64,000 bases of DNA from JAYYZW01 sp965217605 (GTDB taxonomy: Bacteria > Pseudomonadota > Gammaproteobacteria > Ga0077536). The position numbers and the translations under genes were made by a program. Of the stretch, positions 48,601-58,014 are shown one piece after another. The DNA is taken from the NCBI GenBank assembly GCA_965217605.1, contig CBDCJB010000007.1, positions 186,001-250,000 on the forward strand, in the 5' to 3' direction. How positions within the stretch are numbered: position 1 is the first letter of the stretch; each line of letters opens with the position of its first letter. The notes under the pieces were generated by a model. That model saw only the letters and a program-made list of their open reading frames with translations, had not been told where the DNA came from and did no database searches.

Positions 48601-49971
48601 TCAGGCGACTGCGTTAGCCCGTTGCGCGGCTTTTTCGACCTCTCGAGCAAGCGCCTTGGCGAGCTCGTCAACCATTGAGCTATCCCGTCCTTCGACCATG
48701 ACGCGCACGACGGGCTCGGTTCCCGACGGGCGCAGCAGGATCCGCCCATTGTTTGCCAGGCGGGCCTCGATATCAGCGACGGCTTGTTGCACGTCGGGTA
48801 GCGCAAGCACATCGATCTTCTCATCCATGTGCACATTGATCAGGGCTTGTGGATATTTGGTCATACCGCGTTTGAGCTCGTTCAGGCTGCACCCGCTGCA
48901 CACCATCGCTTCGAGTACTTGTAGGGCCGAAATGATGCCGTCGCCCGTGGTCGTTAAATCGAGACAGATGATGTGGCCGGAGGACTCACCGCCGAGCGTC
49001 CAGCCACTCTGCTGTAACATTTCCATGACGTAGCGGTCGCCGACTTCGGCACGTTCGAATCCGAGCCCGAGCGATTTGATGGCCTCCTCCAAGCCTAGAT
49101 TGCTCATCTGCGTGCCAACCACGCTGCCATTCAAGGTTCCCATATTCTGGCGCCGGCGCGCGATCACAAAGGTCAGCTCGTCGCCATCGACGACCTCGCC
49201 TTCCGCGTCCACCATGATCAGGCGGTCTCCGTCGCCATCGAGCGCGATGCCGGCGTCGGCCCGGTGTTCCCGAACGGCCGCTTGCATCACTGCAGGCATC
49301 GTCGCGCCGCAATTCTGATTGATGTTGAACCCGTCGGGCGAACTTCCCAGCGCCACCACGCTAGCTCCAAGCTCAGCGAATACGGCGGGTGCGATGTGAT
49401 ACGTCGCGCCGTGGGCGCAGTCCACCACGAGCTTCATGCCGGATAAATCGATACCCGAACTGATGGTGCTCTTGCAGAACTCGATATAGCGTCCGGCCGC
49501 GTCGTCTACCCGTTTTGCCTTACCCAGATCGCGCGACGCAACCGTTTGCAACGGTTTTTCGATCTCCGCTTCGATTTCCAATTCGATGTCATCAGGAAGC
49601 TTTTTGCCTTCGTACGAAAAAAACTTGATGCCGTTGTCGGAATAGAGGTTATGCGAGGCGCTGATTACGATCCCGGCTTTGGCATGGAAGGTACGCGTGA
49701 GGTAGGCAATCCCCGGAGTTGGCATCGGGCCGAGCAGATGAATATCGATACCCGCCGCGGACAAGCCCGCTTCGAGCGCCGATTCGAACATATAACCTGA
49801 CACGCGGGTGTCTTTGCCGATGAGAACTTTTTGTCGACCCGGCGCGCGCGCGCCCAGTACGCGGCCTGCGGCCCATCCCAATTTCATAATGAAATCGGGG
49901 GTGATCGGCGGTTCCCCGACCGTACCGCGAATGCCGTCCGTGCCGAAGTGTTTTCTTTTCCGCTTATTCAT
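48601..49971 (-). CDS. glmM: phosphoglucosamine mutase
   Basis: GlmM converts glucosamine 6-phosphate to the 1-phosphate for peptidoglycan and LPS. The 456-residue product has HFGTDGIRG at residues 8-16, the phosphoserine Ser106 in ISASHN, the metal loop DGDGDR, and the phosphate site RPSGTEPVVRVMVEG. The residue after SASHN is Leu (SASHNLYSDNG) where this superfamily almost always has Pro. In many relatives folP lies between ftsH and glmM; here there is only a 118-bp gap. Confidence 0.96.
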   Translation of the reverse strand: MNKRKRKHFGTDGIRGTVGEPPITPDFIMKLGWAAGRVLGARAPGRQKVLIGKDTRVSGYMFESALEAGLSAAGIDIHLLGPMPTPGIAYLTRTFHAKAGIVISASHNLYSDNGIKFFSYEGKKLPDDIELEIEAEIEKPLQTVASRDLGKAKRVDDAAGRYIEFCKSTISSGIDLSGMKLVVDCAHGATYHIAPAVFAELGASVVALGSSPDGFNINQNCGATMPAVMQAAVREHRADAGIALDGDGDRLIMVDAEGEVVDGDELTFVIARRRQNMGTLNGSVVGTQMSNLGLEEAIKSLGLGFERAEVGDRYVMEMLQQSGWTLGGESSGHIICLDLTTTGDGIISALQVLEAMVCSGCSLNELKRGMTKYPQALINVHMDEKIDVLALPDVQQAVADIEARLANNGRILLRPSGTEPVVRVMVEGRDSSMVDELAKALAREVEKAAQRANAVA

Positions 49972-50089
49972 AGATAAGACGAACAGAGTACATTGAAGCC
50001 AGCCGCGGCCTCCGTGACGTGTCTCACAGAGATTGTGATTTTATGTATCGGGCGTCGGCGCCGCGAGCTTTAACCGCGCGAGACTTGCA

Positions 50090-52015
50090 TCAATGCAGAC
50101 TCGCGGGCCCGCCGATCTTTTCATCTTTCGAATCGTGCTCATCGGTCGACGGGTCGTCGGAACTGGCGCTGTCGGCACCGTCTACATCATCGTCCATCCA
50201 ATCCTTCGGCGGACGCGGCGGTTTGCCTTGCATGATGTCGTCGATTTGCTCGGTGTCGAGCGTTTCGTATTTCATCAAAGCGTCCGCCATCACATGCAAC
50301 TTATCGAGGTTCGATTCGACTATTTTCTTTGCGCGTTGATAATTCCGGTTGACGATGTCGCGTACTTCTTCGTCGATCAAATGCGCGGTTTCATCGGACA
50401 CCGATTTATGCTGGGTTACGGAATGACCGAGGAATATCTCGCCCTCGTCGTCACTGTAAGTCATCGGACCGAGTTTTTCCGACAGGCCCCATTTGGTTAC
50501 CATATTACGAGCGATATCCGTGACCCGTTCGATGTCGTTTGAAGCTCCAGTAGTCACGGCATCGGCCCCGAAAATGATCTCTTCAGAAATGCGGCCGCCG
50601 AATAAACTCGATATCTGACTCTCGAGCCGCTCCCTGCTGTAGCTGAGCCGGTCTTCTTCGGGTAAGAACATCGTCACCCCGAGCGCGCGGCCGCGCGGCA
50701 TGATCGTCACCTTGTACACCGGGTCGTGCGACGGAACCAGGCGCCCGACGATCGCGTGGCCCGCTTCGTGGTAGGCCGTGAGCTTCTTTTCGTCGTCACT
50801 CATGACCATCGAACGCCGCTCCGCGCCCATCATGATCTTGTCTTTGGCTTTTTCGAACTCTTCCATGTCCACCAGGCGCTTATTTGCGCGCGCCGCGAAC
50901 AGCGCGGCCTCGTTAACGAGGTTCGCCAGATCGGCACCCGAAAATCCAGGCGTGCCCCTCGCTAATATGCTCGTTTTAACGTCGTCGTCCAACGGCACTT
51001 TGCGCATATGGACCTTCAGAATTTGCTCGCGGCCGCGAATATCCGGCAACGGCACGACGACCTGACGATCGAATCGGCCGGGCCTGAGCAGCGCCGGGTC
51101 GAGCACGTCCGGGCGGTTGGTCGCGGCAATCACGATAACGCCTTCGTTGCCGTCAAATCCGTCCATTTCGACCAGCAGTTGGTTCAGGGTTTGCTCGCGC
51201 TCGTCATGCCCACCGCCGAGCCCGGCGCCGCGATGCCGGCCCACGGCATCGATTTCGTCGATAAAGATGATGCACGGCGCATGCTTTTTCGCCTGTTCGA
51301 ACATATCGCGTACACGTGACGCGCCGACGCCTACGAACATTTCGACGAAATCCGATCCGGAGATCGTAAAGAACGGCACCTTGGCTTCACCCGCTATGGC
51401 TTTCGCCAGCAAGGTTTTACCGGTCCCCGGCGTGCCGACCATCAGCACCCCGCGGGGGATCTTGCCGCCAAGTTTTTGGAATTTGCCAGGGTCTTTGAGA
51501 AAGTCGACCAGCTCTTTTACTTCTTCTTTGGCCTCATCCACTCCCGCCACGTCGTTGAACGTCACCCGCACCTGGTCTTCGCCCAACAGGCGCGCGCGGC
51601 TTTTACCGAACGACAAGGCACCGCGACCGCCGGCGCCGCCTTGCATTTGACGCATGAGGTAAATCCATACCGCGATCAAGAGCAGGAAGGGGAACCAGGA
51701 AATGAAGATCTGCATCAGCAGACCCTGCCGATCCGGCGGTTGCGCCTCGATGCGCACCTTGTTGTCCAGCAGCATACCGATCAGCGGCCCATTGTCGGAT
51801 TCGGGGCTGTAGGAAAACAGGCGCGACCCGTCGTGCATCTCCATTTCGATCGTGGGTCCGTCGAGCGTCGCCTTGGCAACGCGGCCGCTTTTTACTTCGG
51901 CAACGAAGTCAGAATAATCGATCGGGCGTGCGGCGCCGTGACGCGGCGTAAAATTCTGGAACACCAGCATCAGCACCAGGGCTATGACAATCCAAAGTAC
52001 GAGATTTCTAGCCAT
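50090..52015 (-). CDS. ftsH: ATP-dependent zinc metalloprotease FtsH
   Basis: FtsH is a membrane-anchored AAA+ protease that degrades misfolded membrane proteins and regulators such as LpxC and sigma-32. The 641-residue product has two membrane helices (about 4-22 and 100-121) around a periplasmic domain, a Walker A GTPGTGKT at residues 194-201, SRH region, and the zinc site HEAGH at 416-420. The acidic C-terminal tail is usual. rlmE is 8 bp upstream. Confidence 0.98.
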   Translation of the reverse strand: MARNLVLWIVIALVLMLVFQNFTPRHGAARPIDYSDFVAEVKSGRVAKATLDGPTIEMEMHDGSRLFSYSPESDNGPLIGMLLDNKVRIEAQPPDRQGLLMQIFISWFPFLLLIAVWIYLMRQMQGGAGGRGALSFGKSRARLLGEDQVRVTFNDVAGVDEAKEEVKELVDFLKDPGKFQKLGGKIPRGVLMVGTPGTGKTLLAKAIAGEAKVPFFTISGSDFVEMFVGVGASRVRDMFEQAKKHAPCIIFIDEIDAVGRHRGAGLGGGHDEREQTLNQLLVEMDGFDGNEGVIVIAATNRPDVLDPALLRPGRFDRQVVVPLPDIRGREQILKVHMRKVPLDDDVKTSILARGTPGFSGADLANLVNEAALFAARANKRLVDMEEFEKAKDKIMMGAERRSMVMSDDEKKLTAYHEAGHAIVGRLVPSHDPVYKVTIMPRGRALGVTMFLPEEDRLSYSRERLESQISSLFGGRISEEIIFGADAVTTGASNDIERVTDIARNMVTKWGLSEKLGPMTYSDDEGEIFLGHSVTQHKSVSDETAHLIDEEVRDIVNRNYQRAKKIVESNLDKLHVMADALMKYETLDTEQIDDIMQGKPPRPPKDWMDDDVDGADSASSDDPSTDEHDSKDEKIGGPASLH

Positions 52016-52023
52016 CCGGAAAA

Positions 52024-52644
52024 CTATATACCAAATTGTTGCGCCACGACATAAAACTCGCGTGACTGCGCGCGCGAAGCCGGTGGTTTTCGGCGCCGCA
52101 CGTTTTTAAAGAGCGTCGAGATTTCATCGACGATCAGCTCCGTTTCTGGAAACTGGAATAACTTTATCAACAGCGATCCACCCGGTCGTAAAAATGCACG
52201 AACATAATTGAGCGCGGTATAACCAAGCTCGCTCGCCGCCGCCTCATCGGTGGGGGCCACTCCGGTAATATTGGGGGCCATATCCGACATTACAAGATCC
52301 GCGCGACGACCACCTAAGGCCACTCCTACCGCGCTGCTCACGCTTGCTGCGCGGCAGTCGCCCTCAATGAATACAGCGCCATCGATGGGTTCCATAGTTA
52401 AGACATCCACAGCCACGACAGTTCCGCTGCGGCCCACGATCTCCGCCGCAACTTGAGTCCATCCGCCCGGGGTCGCGCCAAGCTCAATCAGGCACATGCC
52501 TGCCCTTATTAATCGGTCACGGCGGTTAATTTCTTGAAGTTTATATGCGGCCCGCGAGGGATATCCCTGCTCGTCACGCTTTTTTACATACTGATCGGTA
52601 TTTTGACGCTGTAACCAGCGTTGACTGGGCGGTCGTCGCGGCAC
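52024..52644 (-). CDS. rlmE: 23S rRNA (uridine-2552) 2'-O-methyltransferase
   Basis: RlmE (FtsJ) methylates U2552 of 23S rRNA late in 50S assembly. The 206-residue product has the N-terminal RSRAAYKL-like YPSRAAYKLQEI, the SAM loop IELGATPGGWTQVA and the DMAPNITG catalytic segment with LLIKLFQF. It lies 2 bp downstream of greA. The RNA-binding gene yhbY that often sits beside it is not found. Confidence 0.96.
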   Translation of the reverse strand: MPRRPPSQRWLQRQNTDQYVKKRDEQGYPSRAAYKLQEINRRDRLIRAGMCLIELGATPGGWTQVAAEIVGRSGTVVAVDVLTMEPIDGAVFIEGDCRAASVSSAVGVALGGRRADLVMSDMAPNITGVAPTDEAAASELGYTALNYVRAFLRPGGSLLIKLFQFPETELIVDEISTLFKNVRRRKPPASRAQSREFYVVAQQFGI

Positions 52645-52646
52645 GA

Positions 52647-53123
52647 TTACTCGTAGCGGACGCCGAGAATTTCGTATTCGACCTCGCCACCGGGCGCCTC
52701 GACAACGGCGCGATCACCTTCCGATTTCCCGATCAGAGCGCGGGCGATGGGTGAATTAATCGAAACCATGGCTGCTTTAATATCGGCTTCATCCTCGCCG
52801 ACGATCTTGTATTGCACGTCTGCGCCGGTGTCCGCATTACAGAGTTCCACGGTTGCGCCGAAAACGATACGACCATCCGTATCGATTTTCGTCACGTCGA
52901 TGATTTCCGCACTGGCCAGCTTGCGTTCGATGTCGGCGATACGCCCTTCATTGAAACCTTGCTGTTCGCGAGCCGCGTTATATTCCGCATTTTCTCTCAA
53001 GTCGCCATGCGCGCGTGCTTCCGCGATGGCCGCAGTGATACGCGGTCGATCATCCGTTTTACGTTTTTGCAGTTCCTCACGCAGTCGTTGTGCGCCGATT
53101 GCAGTCATCGGAGATTTATTCAC
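52647..53123 (-). CDS. greA: transcription elongation factor GreA
   Basis: GreA stimulates RNA polymerase to cleave backtracked transcripts. A GTG start at 53123 is chosen because it overlaps the carB stop as GTGA, AGGAG (53136-53132) lies at proper distance, and it gives 158 residues, the E. coli length. The N-terminal coiled coil has the acidic tip DLRENAEYNAAREQQGF, and the C-terminal domain ends SPIARALIGKSEGD and PGGEVEYEI. Confidence 0.97.
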   Translation of the reverse strand: MNKSPMTAIGAQRLREELQKRKTDDRPRITAAIAEARAHGDLRENAEYNAAREQQGFNEGRIADIERKLASAEIIDVTKIDTDGRIVFGATVELCNADTGADVQYKIVGEDEADIKAAMVSINSPIARALIGKSEGDRAVVEAPGGEVEYEILGVRYE

Positions 53124-56100
53124 GCAACGCACTCCTGATGTAGATCTTGCAAGCGGCGAACCGCGCTTGCACTCGCATCAGTCAAAGCCATGACCGCGGC
53201 CGTCGCGCCGGCCAGCGTCGTCGTATAGGCAACGCGATGGTGTAGAGCCGCTGCCCGCAACGTGGAGGAATCGGAAATGGCCTGCTTGCCCTCCGTAGTG
53301 TTGATGATCAGGTCTATCTCATCGCTCTTGATCATGTCGACGATATGCGGGTGGCCTTCCAACACTTTATTGACCGCCTGGCATTCTATGCCGGCTTCGA
53401 TGAAGCAAGCCGCCGTACCTCTAGTCGAGACGATACGAAACCCTAGGGCGCGTAAAACCCGCGCTAGTTCCACCACCGACGGCTTGTCTTGATCCTTGAC
53501 GCTGACGAATGCCGTACCGCCGGATGGTAACGCCATGTTTGCGGCCTCCTGCGCTTTGCCAAACGCCTCACCGAACGTAGCGCCTATGCCCATTACCTCG
53601 CCCGTCGACTTCATTTCGGGACCGAGCAGGGGATCGACGCCAGGAAATTTCACGAAGGGAAACACCGCTTCTTTGACTGAATAATAGGGCGGTGTACGTT
53701 GCGAACGAATGCCCTGTGCCGCGAGCGATTCACCCAACATGCAACGCACCGCAACATAGGGAAGCGAAATGCCGATCGCCTTGGATACGAATGGCGCCGT
53801 ACGCGACGCGCGGGGATTGACTTCGAGTACGAAGATCTCGTCGCCCTGAATGGCGAATTGCGTATTCATCAACCCCACGACGTTGAGCCCTTTTGCCATC
53901 AACTCGACCTGATATGTGAGCTCATCTTGTATTTCGCGAGTCAGGGTATGGGGCGGCAGTGCGCATGCCGAGTCGCCGGAATGCACGCCGGCCTGTTCGA
54001 TATGCTCCATGATGCCGCCAATGAGTACCGACTGTCCGTCACAGATCGCATCGACGTCGACCTCGATCGCACTTTCCAGAAAATGATCGAGCAGGACCGG
54101 AGACTCGTTGGATACGGCCACGGCTTCGTGCATGTAATTGTCCAGGTCTTCATCGCTATAAACGATTTCCATCGCACGCCCGCCGAGCACATAAGAGGGT
54201 CGAACGACGAGTGGGTAGCCGATCTCACCCGCCCTTTTAATCGCTTCTCCTGCGCTGCGAACAGTACGGTTAGGCGGCTGCTTGAGTCCGATGTCCTTGA
54301 GGAACTGTTGAAACCGTTCGCGATCCTCCGCCAGATCGATGGAATCGGGAGATGTACCGACGATCGGGACGCCGGCGCTCTCGAGATCGCGCGCAAGCTT
54401 GAGCGGCGTTTGCCCACCAAATTGCACGATCACGCCGCGGGGCTGCTCAAGGTGAACGATCTCGAGCACGTCCTCCAGGGTTAAAGGCTCGAAGTAAAGA
54501 CGATCCGACGTGTCGTAATCGGTCGACACCGTTTCGGGATTACAGTTGATCATGATCGACTCAAAACCGGCGTCATGAGCCGCGAGCGAGGCTTGGACAC
54601 AACAATAGTCGAATTCGATACCCTGCCCGATACGATTTGGCCCACCCCCGAGGACAATGATTTTGTCGCGCCCGGTCGGTTCGGCTTCGCATTCATCTTC
54701 GAAAGTCGAATACATATAGGCCGTCGTTGCATTGAACTCCGCGGCACATGAGTCAACCCGCTTGAATACCGGGCGCAATTGCAGGTCGTGGCGCAAGGCG
54801 CGCACCTCGTCCTCGCGGCGCTTAGTCAAAGTCGCGATACGGGCGTCGGAAAATCCTTTTCGCTTGAGCAAACGGAGGCGCTCACCGGTTAAGTCCCCTT
54901 TACCTTGTTTTTTGAGTTCGCTCTCTTCACGGATCAGATCATCGATTTGCGCGAGGAACCATGCATCGATGCGGGTCAGTTCGGCAACCTGCTCGATCGC
55001 CCAGCCGCGGCGAAATGCCTCGCCGACGTACCAGATCCGCCGCCCACCGGCCGCGCTCAACTCGCGGCGCAGTTCATTATCCTCGAGTTTCGGACCGGAA
55101 AGGTCGACTTCGTCGAGCCCCGTCGCGCCGGTTTCAAGACCGCGAATCGCTTTCTGTAATGATTCCTGAAACGTGCGACCGATCGCCATGACCTCACCCA
55201 CGGACTTCATTTGCGACGTTAAGCGATCCTCCGCCTGCGGGAATTTCTCAAACGTGAAACGCGGAATTTTAGTGACGACATAATCGATTGCCGGTTCAAA
55301 CGAGGCGGGCGTTGCGCCTCCGGTTATATCGTTTTTCAGCTCATCCAAGGTGTAGCCGACGGCGAGTTTCGCCGCCACCTTGGCGATGGGAAATCCGGTG
55401 GCCTTGGACGCCAAGGCCGACGATCGGGAAACGCGCGGATTCATTTCAATGATGATCAAACGACCATCGCTTGGGTCGACCGCGAATTGAACGTTCGAAC
55501 CGCCAGTGTCGACACCGATCTCCCGCAAGACCGCGAGCGACGCGTTTCGCATGATCTGATATTCCTTATCAGTAAGCGTCTGCGCCGGCGCCACCGTGAT
55601 CGAATCACCGGTATGTATACCCATGGGATCGAGGTTTTCGATAGAACACACGATGATGCAGTTGTCCGCAGTGTCGCGCACCACTTCCATTTCAAACTCT
55701 TTCCATCCGAGCACGGATTCTTCGAGCAGGATCTCCGAGGTGGGAGATGCATCTAATCCGCGCCGGCAAATCGCGGCGAATTCCTCGTTATTAAAAGCAA
55801 TACCACTGCCGGTTCCGCCCAAGGTGAACGACGGGCGGATGATGACCGGGAAGCCAAGATCGGCTTGCGCCGCGTAAGCCGCGTCGAAATCACGCGCGAT
55901 GTGCGAACGGGCGGTCTCAAGGCCAATTCGCTGCATGGCTTTGCGGAATAGTTCACGATCTTCAGCCTTATCGATGGCCTCTTTGGAGGCGCCGATCAGA
56001 TTTACGTCGTATGCATCCAAAACGCCTTCGCGCGCGAGATCGAGTGCGCAGTTGAGGGCCGTTTGTCCGCCCATCGTCGGCAGTAGCGCATCGGGACGTT

Positions 56101-56341
56101 CCCGTTCGATGATGGCCGCAACGGTCTGCCAGCTGATGGGCTCGATATAGGTTGCATTGGCCATATCCGGATCCGTCATGATGGTTGCCGGATTCGAATT
56201 GATCAGCACCACGCGATAACCTTCGTCACGCAGCGCCTTGCATGCCTGCGATCCCGAATAATCGAATTCGCATGCCTGCCCGATCACGATCGGACCGGCG
56301 CCGATGAGCAGGATCGACTCGATGTCAGTGCGCTTGCCCAA
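53120..56341 (-). CDS. carB: carbamoyl-phosphate synthase large subunit
   Basis: CarB makes carbamoyl phosphate for arginine and pyrimidines from ammonia delivered by CarA. At 1073 residues it has two homologous ATP-grasp halves (IIRPSFTLGGTGSGIAFN near 165-185; LVVRPSYVLGGRAMEIV in the second half), and a C-terminal allosteric domain. It overlaps greA by four bases and begins 8 bp after carA. The carA-carB-greA order is standard. Confidence 0.98.
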   Translation of the reverse strand: MGKRTDIESILLIGAGPIVIGQACEFDYSGSQACKALRDEGYRVVLINSNPATIMTDPDMANATYIEPISWQTVAAIIERERPDALLPTMGGQTALNCALDLAREGVLDAYDVNLIGASKEAIDKAEDRELFRKAMQRIGLETARSHIARDFDAAYAAQADLGFPVIIRPSFTLGGTGSGIAFNNEEFAAICRRGLDASPTSEILLEESVLGWKEFEMEVVRDTADNCIIVCSIENLDPMGIHTGDSITVAPAQTLTDKEYQIMRNASLAVLREIGVDTGGSNVQFAVDPSDGRLIIIEMNPRVSRSSALASKATGFPIAKVAAKLAVGYTLDELKNDITGGATPASFEPAIDYVVTKIPRFTFEKFPQAEDRLTSQMKSVGEVMAIGRTFQESLQKAIRGLETGATGLDEVDLSGPKLEDNELRRELSAAGGRRIWYVGEAFRRGWAIEQVAELTRIDAWFLAQIDDLIREESELKKQGKGDLTGERLRLLKRKGFSDARIATLTKRREDEVRALRHDLQLRPVFKRVDSCAAEFNATTAYMYSTFEDECEAEPTGRDKIIVLGGGPNRIGQGIEFDYCCVQASLAAHDAGFESIMINCNPETVSTDYDTSDRLYFEPLTLEDVLEIVHLEQPRGVIVQFGGQTPLKLARDLESAGVPIVGTSPDSIDLAEDRERFQQFLKDIGLKQPPNRTVRSAGEAIKRAGEIGYPLVVRPSYVLGGRAMEIVYSDEDLDNYMHEAVAVSNESPVLLDHFLESAIEVDVDAICDGQSVLIGGIMEHIEQAGVHSGDSACALPPHTLTREIQDELTYQVELMAKGLNVVGLMNTQFAIQGDEIFVLEVNPRASRTAPFVSKAIGISLPYVAVRCMLGESLAAQGIRSQRTPPYYSVKEAVFPFVKFPGVDPLLGPEMKSTGEVMGIGATFGEAFGKAQEAANMALPSGGTAFVSVKDQDKPSVVELARVLRALGFRIVSTRGTAACFIEAGIECQAVNKVLEGHPHIVDMIKSDEIDLIINTTEGKQAISDSSTLRAAALHHRVAYTTTLAGATAAVMALTDASASAVRRLQDLHQECVA

Positions 56342-56349
56342 AGTCTGTA

Positions 56350-57483
56350 TTACGCCTTTGCGGCATGCATGAGTTCGACAAAATGATCGAACAAGACTTG
56401 TATATCGTGTGGGCCCGGACTCGCTTCGGGGTGGCCCTGGAAACCAAAGGCGGGTTTTTCAAGATGATGTATGCCCTGCAAGGAACCGTCGAAAAGCGAA
56501 CGGTGGGTGGCTTTGACGTCGCCCGGTAAGCTTTCTTCGTCGACAGCGAAGCCATGGTTCTGACTCGTAATGAGAACGCGCCCGGTGGCGAGATCCTTGA
56601 CGGGATGATTTGCGCCGTGGTGACCGAATTTCATTTTTACGGTTTGGGCGCCACACGCCAGGGCGAGGAGTTGATGGCCGAGACAGATACCGAAGACCGG
56701 GCACCCGCGGGCGACAATTTCACGAATCGCAGCGATGGCGTAATCGCAGGGCTCGGGATCGCCGGGACCATTAGACAGGAACACGCCGTGCGGTTGCCGC
56801 TCGAGAACGGCGACAGCGGATTCGGTCGCGGGTACGACGTCGACTTCGCAGCCGCGGTCGGCCAGCAGCCGCAGGATGTTGTGTTTAATGCCGAAATCGT
56901 AGGCCACAACCCGCCAGCGTTTCGACGGCATCGACGAATAGCCGTCGTCGCTGATGCGCCAGCTGCCTTCGTGCCACCGGTAACTTTCATCGGTCGTCAC
57001 AATCCTCGCGAGGTCCGCGCCTTTCAGACCCGGAAACTCGCGCGCCGCCGTAAGCGCACTGGATTCTGAGAGCCCGTAGCCTGCCCCGATACAACCGTTT
57101 TGCGCGCCCCGCTCGCGCAGGATCCGGGTGAGTTTGCGCGTATCGATATCCGCGATTGCGACAACGCCTTGCGCGCGCAGATAATCGCTAAGATTTCCCG
57201 TGCAGCGCCAACTGCTGGTCACGATCGATGCGTCGCGCACCACGAGGCCGCCCGCGAACAGGCGCTGTGCTTCGACATCCCGGTCGTTGATCCCTGTATT
57301 GCCGATGTGAGGGTAAGTGAGCGTAACGATTTGTTGGGCGTAAGAAGGATCGCTCAAGATTTCCTGATAACCGGTGATGGCAGTGTTGAACACCACCTCG
57401 CCCACGCCGTTGCCATCAGCACCGATTGAACGACCCCGAAAGATGGTGCCGTCGGACAAGGCTAGAACAGCGTTTTCGCTCAC
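56350..57483 (-). CDS. carA: carbamoyl-phosphate synthase small subunit
   Basis: CarA is the glutamine amidotransferase partner of CarB. A GTG start at 57483 (VSENAVLALSDGTIFRG) gives 377 residues aligned with the family start; the frame stays open to 57579 but the extra part has no family match and contains the leader hairpin. Key parts are VVFNTAITGYQEILSDPSY, the nucleophile in FGICLGHQLLALA and QGHPEASPGP. A -10 like TACAAT (57549-57544) would start the transcript just before that hairpin. Confidence 0.96.
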   Translation of the reverse strand: MSENAVLALSDGTIFRGRSIGADGNGVGEVVFNTAITGYQEILSDPSYAQQIVTLTYPHIGNTGINDRDVEAQRLFAGGLVVRDASIVTSSWRCTGNLSDYLRAQGVVAIADIDTRKLTRILRERGAQNGCIGAGYGLSESSALTAAREFPGLKGADLARIVTTDESYRWHEGSWRISDDGYSSMPSKRWRVVAYDFGIKHNILRLLADRGCEVDVVPATESAVAVLERQPHGVFLSNGPGDPEPCDYAIAAIREIVARGCPVFGICLGHQLLALACGAQTVKMKFGHHGANHPVKDLATGRVLITSQNHGFAVDEESLPGDVKATHRSLFDGSLQGIHHLEKPAFGFQGHPEASPGPHDIQVLFDHFVELMHAAKA

Positions 57484-57501
57484 TCCGATTCCTGCATATA
57501 C

Positions 57502-57531
57502 AAAACGGGAGCACCCAACCGGCTGCTCCCG
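57502..57531 (-). promoter_or_regulatory. hairpin in the carA leader, terminator-like
   Basis: CGGGAGCA (57531-57524 on the minus strand) pairs perfectly with TGCTCCCG (57513-57506) around a 10-base loop and is followed by TTTTG. It lies 19-48 bases upstream of the carA start. It may be an attenuator or a 5' stabilising stem; the T-run is short. Confidence 0.5.
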
Positions 57532-57593
57532 CTCAAGTGTTACATTGTACTTGACGCACCTAACCCACGAAAGGACCATGCGCCCGCGGCTGC

Positions 57594-58004
57594 GTGCTTA
57601 AACCCCTGGAATCGCCGCGGTACGACTCGATGGAAAGACGCATCGCTGCGGTGGAAGACATCAATGACGGTGGCGCAATCGGCGCCGTCGTCGATATCGA
57701 CGACGGCCCCAGGCGCGTGATCCTCACCCGTAAGGGCGATCGAGTAAGCGTGTTCCTCAACAGTTGCCCGCACACGGGTGTGCGCTTGGACTGGAAGCCG
57801 GGACAGTTTTTGGATTTCGACGACGTGCTATTGCAATGCGCTACGCACGGCGCGTTGTTTTCATTGGACTCGGGTTATTGCGTGGCCGGCCCTTGCTCGG
57901 GTCAGAACTTGGTGCGACTTGCCGTCGACGTCCGTGACGGCGCCATCTTCATCGACACCACGACGCCCGTTCCGCGCACCGCGCTGGGACATGTCGTGCG
58001 TTGA
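57594..58004 (+). CDS. Rieske [2Fe-2S] ferredoxin-like protein
   Basis: The product, up to 136 residues, has the two Rieske motifs: Cys58 and His60 in SCPHTG, Cys82 and His85 in QCATHGALF, which bind a 2Fe-2S cluster. Stand-alone Rieske proteins act as electron carriers or as subunits of dioxygenases. The start is uncertain: GTG 57594 overlaps the stop of a seven-codon open frame that has an AAGGA in front (ATG 57578), and ATG 57630 is the other option. It converges on the oxidoreductase gene and is divergent from carA. Confidence 0.85.
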   Translation: MLKPLESPRYDSMERRIAAVEDINDGGAIGAVVDIDDGPRRVILTRKGDRVSVFLNSCPHTGVRLDWKPGQFLDFDDVLLQCATHGALFSLDSGYCVAGPCSGQNLVRLAVDVRDGAIFIDTTTPVPRTALGHVVR

Positions 58005-58014
58005 CGAAGTTCGA

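Noticed and set aside
56350..57579. Longer CarA starting at ATG 57579
   Set aside because: The extra 32 codons include the leader hairpin and a likely promoter and do not match the family N-terminus.
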